DNA from: Nocardia brasiliensis NBRC 14402
GTDB lineage: Bacteria; Actinomycetota; Actinomycetes; Mycobacteriales; Mycobacteriaceae
Reading direction: 5' to 3'
Assembly: GCF_000308475.2 (NCBI RefSeq)
Contig: NZ_BAFT02000079.1
Coordinates: 116,150 to 180,149 of the forward strand
Length of the DNA: 64,000 nt
The notes beneath the pieces were generated by a model that saw nothing but the letters and a program-made list of their open reading frames with translations, ran no database searches and was not told where the DNA came from. Below, piece after piece: positions 61,456 to 64,000 of the stretch. A program made the translations under genes and the position numbers. How positions within the stretch are numbered: position 1 is the stretch's first letter; every line of letters starts with the position of its first letter.

Positions 61456-61484
61456 AGTCTTGTCCGTTTTCTGGAATGAGTCAA
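61456..61484 (-). promoter_or_regulatory. furA-katG promoter and probable FurA-binding region
   Basis: On the minus strand TTGACT (61484 to 61479), a 17-nt spacer with AT-rich ATTCCAGAAAA, then AAGACT (61461 to 61456). The -10 to GTG distance is 7 nt. Mycobacterial furA promoters carry a similar AT-rich operator overlapping the -35, so FurA autorepression here is likely. Confidence 0.65.
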
Positions 61485-61656
61485 CCATTTGCCGCCGGGC
61501 GAATGCGGGTGCGCGCCCGTTGTGATCGACACCAGGAGCTCGCGGTGACGGTCGGTCAGGTGTCCCAAGGAATGCGGGAAGGCCGGGTCGGGGCGACCGG
61601 GGCCGGTTAGCGTCTGCGCACATCGGACGAGTGCACGAAGTGGCCGGAGGTGCCGC

Positions 61657-62667
61657 GTGGTCGATCGGAATTTCCGGGGCGCGTCGGTGCTCGCGGCGCG
61701 GTGCGCAACCGCGGTGCTGGTGGGCGCGCTGCTCACGAGCACCGCGCGCGCCGCGCCGCCGGTGACGGCCCCGGACGGCTCGCGCGTGCTGAGCTTCGCC
61801 GAGGGCCGGGCAGGCATCGACATGATCGTCCACTCCGCGGTGATGGGAAAACCGGTGGCCTTGAAAGTGCTTCGGGCACCGGATGATTCGATACCGGCGC
61901 CGACACTGTATCTGCTCAACGGCGCGGATGGCGGGATAGATCGAAATTGGGCCGACGCGACCGATGTCGCGGAGTTCTTCGCCGACAAACAGGTCAATAT
62001 CGTCATCCCGTTCGGCGGCGAGGGCAGCTACTTCACCGACTGGCGCGCCGACGATCCGGCGCTGGGCAAGCAGCGCTGGGCCACTTTCCTCACGCGCGAG
62101 CTGCCGCCGATCGTCGACAACATGCTGAACACGACCGGCGCGAACGCGATCGCGGGCATCTCGATGGCGGGCACGGCCGTGTTCCAGCTGGCCCTGTCCG
62201 CGCCCGGGGTGTATCGCGCGATCGGTTCGTACAGCGGGTGCGTACGTACCAGCGACGCGCGCGGTCAGGCCGTGGTCAACGCGGTGGTCGCCAGTCAGCA
62301 GGGCAATCCGGTGAATATGTGGGGACCGCCGAGCGATCCCGCGTGGGCCGCCAACGATCCCTACCTGCACGCCGAAAAGCTGCGTGGCACAGCGATATAC
62401 GTGGCCAGTGGGAACGGCAGTCCCGGGCCCTACGACACCGTCGACGGCGTCCGCGGCGATCTGCTGCAACTGACCTATCAGCTGATCTTCGGCGCACCGC
62501 TGGAGGCCATCGCGCACGTCTGCACCCGGCAACTGCGAGACCGGTTGCGGGAGTTGCGTATTCCGGCGACCGTCGACCTGCGCGCGACGGGCACGCACTC
62601 GTGGGGCTACTGGCAGCAGGACCTGCACAACTCCTGGCCGATCTTCAGTGCGGCGCTGAACCGGTGA
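61657..62667 (+). CDS. Secreted antigen-85-like esterase / putative mycolyltransferase
   Basis: 336 residues from GTG 61657, with GGAGG 6 nt upstream. The signal peptide (VLAARCATAVLVGALLTSTA) ends near ARAAPP. Nucleophile in IAGISMAGTAVF; catalytic His in ATGTHSWGYW. The core YLLNGADGGIDRNWADATDV and FGGEGSYFTDW parallel the paralogue at 30762-31814. This supports a mycolic-acid envelope. The GTGA overlap with the MFS transporter downstream suggests co-translation. Confidence 0.86.
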   Translation: MVDRNFRGASVLAARCATAVLVGALLTSTARAAPPVTAPDGSRVLSFAEGRAGIDMIVHSAVMGKPVALKVLRAPDDSIPAPTLYLLNGADGGIDRNWADATDVAEFFADKQVNIVIPFGGEGSYFTDWRADDPALGKQRWATFLTRELPPIVDNMLNTTGANAIAGISMAGTAVFQLALSAPGVYRAIGSYSGCVRTSDARGQAVVNAVVASQQGNPVNMWGPPSDPAWAANDPYLHAEKLRGTAIYVASGNGSPGPYDTVDGVRGDLLQLTYQLIFGAPLEAIAHVCTRQLRDRLRELRIPATVDLRATGTHSWGYWQQDLHNSWPIFSAALNR

Positions 62668-64000
62668 GGGCGCTCGGCGCCAAGCTGCCCGATATCCGGC
62701 TTGCGGGCGGCCTCGATGCGTGGCTCGCGTTCACCGGCTGCCTCATCGCGGTGTTCATGCAGATGATCGACGTGACCATCGTCAATACCGCGCTGCCGGA
62801 GCTGACCGCCGACCTGAACGCGTCGGCGGCACAGCAGTTGCTGGTGGTGTCCGGCTATTCGCTGGCCTTCGCCTGCACCTTGCTGACCGCGGCGCGGATC
62901 GGCGCCATCCTGGGTCGTCGCGCCGTATTCCTGGTGTCGGTCACGGCTTTCACGGTGTTCTCGGTGTGGTGCGGAATGTCCACCAGCGCCGTGGAATTGG
63001 TGATCGCGCGCATCTTCCAGGGCGCCGCGGGCGCCGGCATGGCCGCGCAGACCATCGCCATCCTGATCGCGAGCTTCCCGCCGAGCCGGCACCAGCTGGT
63101 GTTCGCGCTCTACGGTGCGACCGCGGGCTTCGCGGGCATGCTCGGACCGATCGTCGGCGGCGCACTGGTCACGGCCGATATCGCCGGTCTCGGTTGGCAT
63201 TCGGTGTTCCTGATGAACCTGCCGATCGGGCTGCTCGCCTTCGCGCTCGGGTACCGGTACCTGCGGCTCGGTAAGCCGCCGGAACGCGACCGGCTCGATC
63301 TGGGCGGCGTGGCGCTGTCCACCGTCAGCCTGTTCGCGTTGCTCGCCGCGCTCGTCGATATACAGCAGAACGGTTGGCGTCCGGTGCCTTTCGTGGTGCT
63401 CGCGGCGGCGCTGGCAATGGGCGCGGTGTTCCTCGCCTACGAGCGCAGGCTGGTCTGGCGCGGCGGCAGCCCGCTGGTGCGCCTGGATCTGTTCGCCGAT
63501 CGGGGTTTCGCGATCGGCGCCGGACTGGTGGCGTGCTTCTTCGGGCTGTTCACCGCGTTCGTGTTCACCGTCTCGATCACCCTGCAGGACATCCTGCACT
63601 TCTCGCCGCTGCGCACCGGCATCGCGATGACACCGTTCGCGCTCGGCGCGGGCGCGGGTGCGCTCGCCTCGCCGTTTCTCGTAAAGCGTTGGGGAGTCAA
63701 GGTGCTCGCGGGCGGGATCGCGGGGTACGGCGGCTTGGTCGCGGTCGGTGCGGGATATCTGCGCCTGACCAACGGGGAGGTGAATCTGGCGCTGGCGCTC
63801 GGCCCGGTCTTCCTGTCCGGACTCGGCGTCGGTCTGTTCGGGGTGCAGTTGCAACCGCTGATGCTGTCGGGACTGCGGGAGCGTCAGATGGCCGAGGCGT
63901 CCGGTCAGTTGCCCACCATCGAGCAGATCGGCAACGCGGTGGGGCTGGCGCTGCTCAGCGTCGTGTTCTTTCGCGTCCACACGCTGGGCGGCAGCGTGCT
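62664..64000 (+). CDS. MFS transporter, DHA2 (14-helix drug efflux) type, 3' end outside window
   Basis: Starts at GTG 62664 within the esterase stop (GTGA) and stays open to the window end, 445 residues seen. Helix 1 has the DHA2 signature MQMIDVTIVNTALPELTADL. Motif C-like GATAGFAGMLGPIVGGAL follows helix 5, then LGWHSVFLMNLPIGLLAF, typical of EmrB/QacA-type exporters. It probably exports drugs or a lipid-like compound using the proton gradient. Coupling to a mycolyltransferase-like gene could point to envelope-lipid transport, but that is speculative. Confidence 0.9.
   Translation, partial: MRALGAKLPDIRLAGGLDAWLAFTGCLIAVFMQMIDVTIVNTALPELTADLNASAAQQLLVVSGYSLAFACTLLTAARIGAILGRRAVFLVSVTAFTVFSVWCGMSTSAVELVIARIFQGAAGAGMAAQTIAILIASFPPSRHQLVFALYGATAGFAGMLGPIVGGALVTADIAGLGWHSVFLMNLPIGLLAFALGYRYLRLGKPPERDRLDLGGVALSTVSLFALLAALVDIQQNGWRPVPFVVLAAALAMGAVFLAYERRLVWRGGSPLVRLDLFADRGFAIGAGLVACFFGLFTAFVFTVSITLQDILHFSPLRTGIAMTPFALGAGAGALASPFLVKRWGVKVLAGGIAGYGGLVAVGAGYLRLTNGEVNLALALGPVFLSGLGVGLFGVQLQPLMLSGLRERQMAEASGQLPTIEQIGNAVGLALLSVVFFRVHTLGGSV

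Noticed and set aside
61449..62628. Upstream extension of the katG reading frame to 62628
   Set aside because: It runs through furA and the promoter region and antisense to the esterase; GTG 60969 has a strong ribosome-binding site and the KatG family starts there.
1..64000. CRISPR arrays, insertion sequences, prophage genes
   Set aside because: No spaced direct repeats, transposase or integrase motifs, or phage structural genes were seen in any frame.

Overview
High-GC actinobacterial chromosome, most likely Nocardia or a close mycolic-acid-containing relative. The pointers are a mycothiol-type formaldehyde dehydrogenase, two antigen-85-like secreted esterases, a DevR/DevS (DosR/DosS)-type two-component pair next to an Acg-type nitroreductase, a furA-katG operon and an NsrR/flavohaemoglobin pair. 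No transposase, integrase, phage gene or CRISPR array was found. Species assignment is inference.

Layout. 0-4 kb: two convergent, related cytochromes P450 lacking the canonical ExxR arginine, and an acyl-CoA oxidase. 4.7-10.1 kb: a gene graveyard of six recognisable wrecks (flavodoxin-like, universal stress protein, cholesterol-oxidase-like enzyme with an inverted internal segment, NUDIX hydrolase lacking its NUDIX box, and a divergent TetR/SDR pair that lost both 5' ends), interrupted by an intact diguanylate cyclase and a peptide deformylase. 10.2-11 kb: a possible 33-residue small protein with its own terminator, and a membrane protein.

11.0-28.9 kb is the centrepiece: a complete choline-to-pyruvate locus. 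Leftward operon: Rieske ferredoxin, ferredoxin reductase, S-(hydroxymethyl)mycothiol dehydrogenase. Rightward operon: dimethylglycine oxidase, monomeric sarcosine oxidase, glycine betaine Rieske demethylase, betaine aldehyde dehydrogenase, APC permease, choline oxidase, a cNMP/CBS/DUF294 signalling protein and an IclR regulator. A third unit, glyA-sdaA, lies behind a tandem glycine riboswitch. All three promoters carry the same GTTGC-N7-GCAAC palindrome 48-50 bp downstream of a TTGAC(A/G) -35 element, which is probably the IclR operator. Choline goes to betaine, dimethylglycine, sarcosine, glycine, serine and pyruvate, and the released formaldehyde is oxidised through mycothiol.

28.9-38.8 kb: flavohaemoglobin/NsrR, an esterase, a thioesterase, an ATP-grasp protein, small enzymes, a frameshifted coaD and a BBE-type flavoprotein. 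38.9-42.5 kb: an M14 carboxypeptidase, a large protein ending in an apparent R-S-E ADP-ribosyltransferase domain, and a small very acidic protein, together a candidate toxin/immunity module. 43.3 kb: an atypical tRNA-Tyr. 43.6-48.7 kb: an ECF sigma factor (SigJ type) with three glyoxalase-fold genes, a carboxylesterase and a ROK regulator. 48.9-53.3 kb: membrane and exported proteins including a beta-propeller and a PQQ-type sugar dehydrogenase. 53.4-61.5 kb: redox and hypoxia block (devRS, TAP-like hydrolase, Acg-like nitroreductase, furA-katG). 61.6-64 kb: a second antigen-85-like esterase and a DHA2-type MFS transporter cut by the window end.

All calls were made by reading the sequence; no database search or folding program was run.
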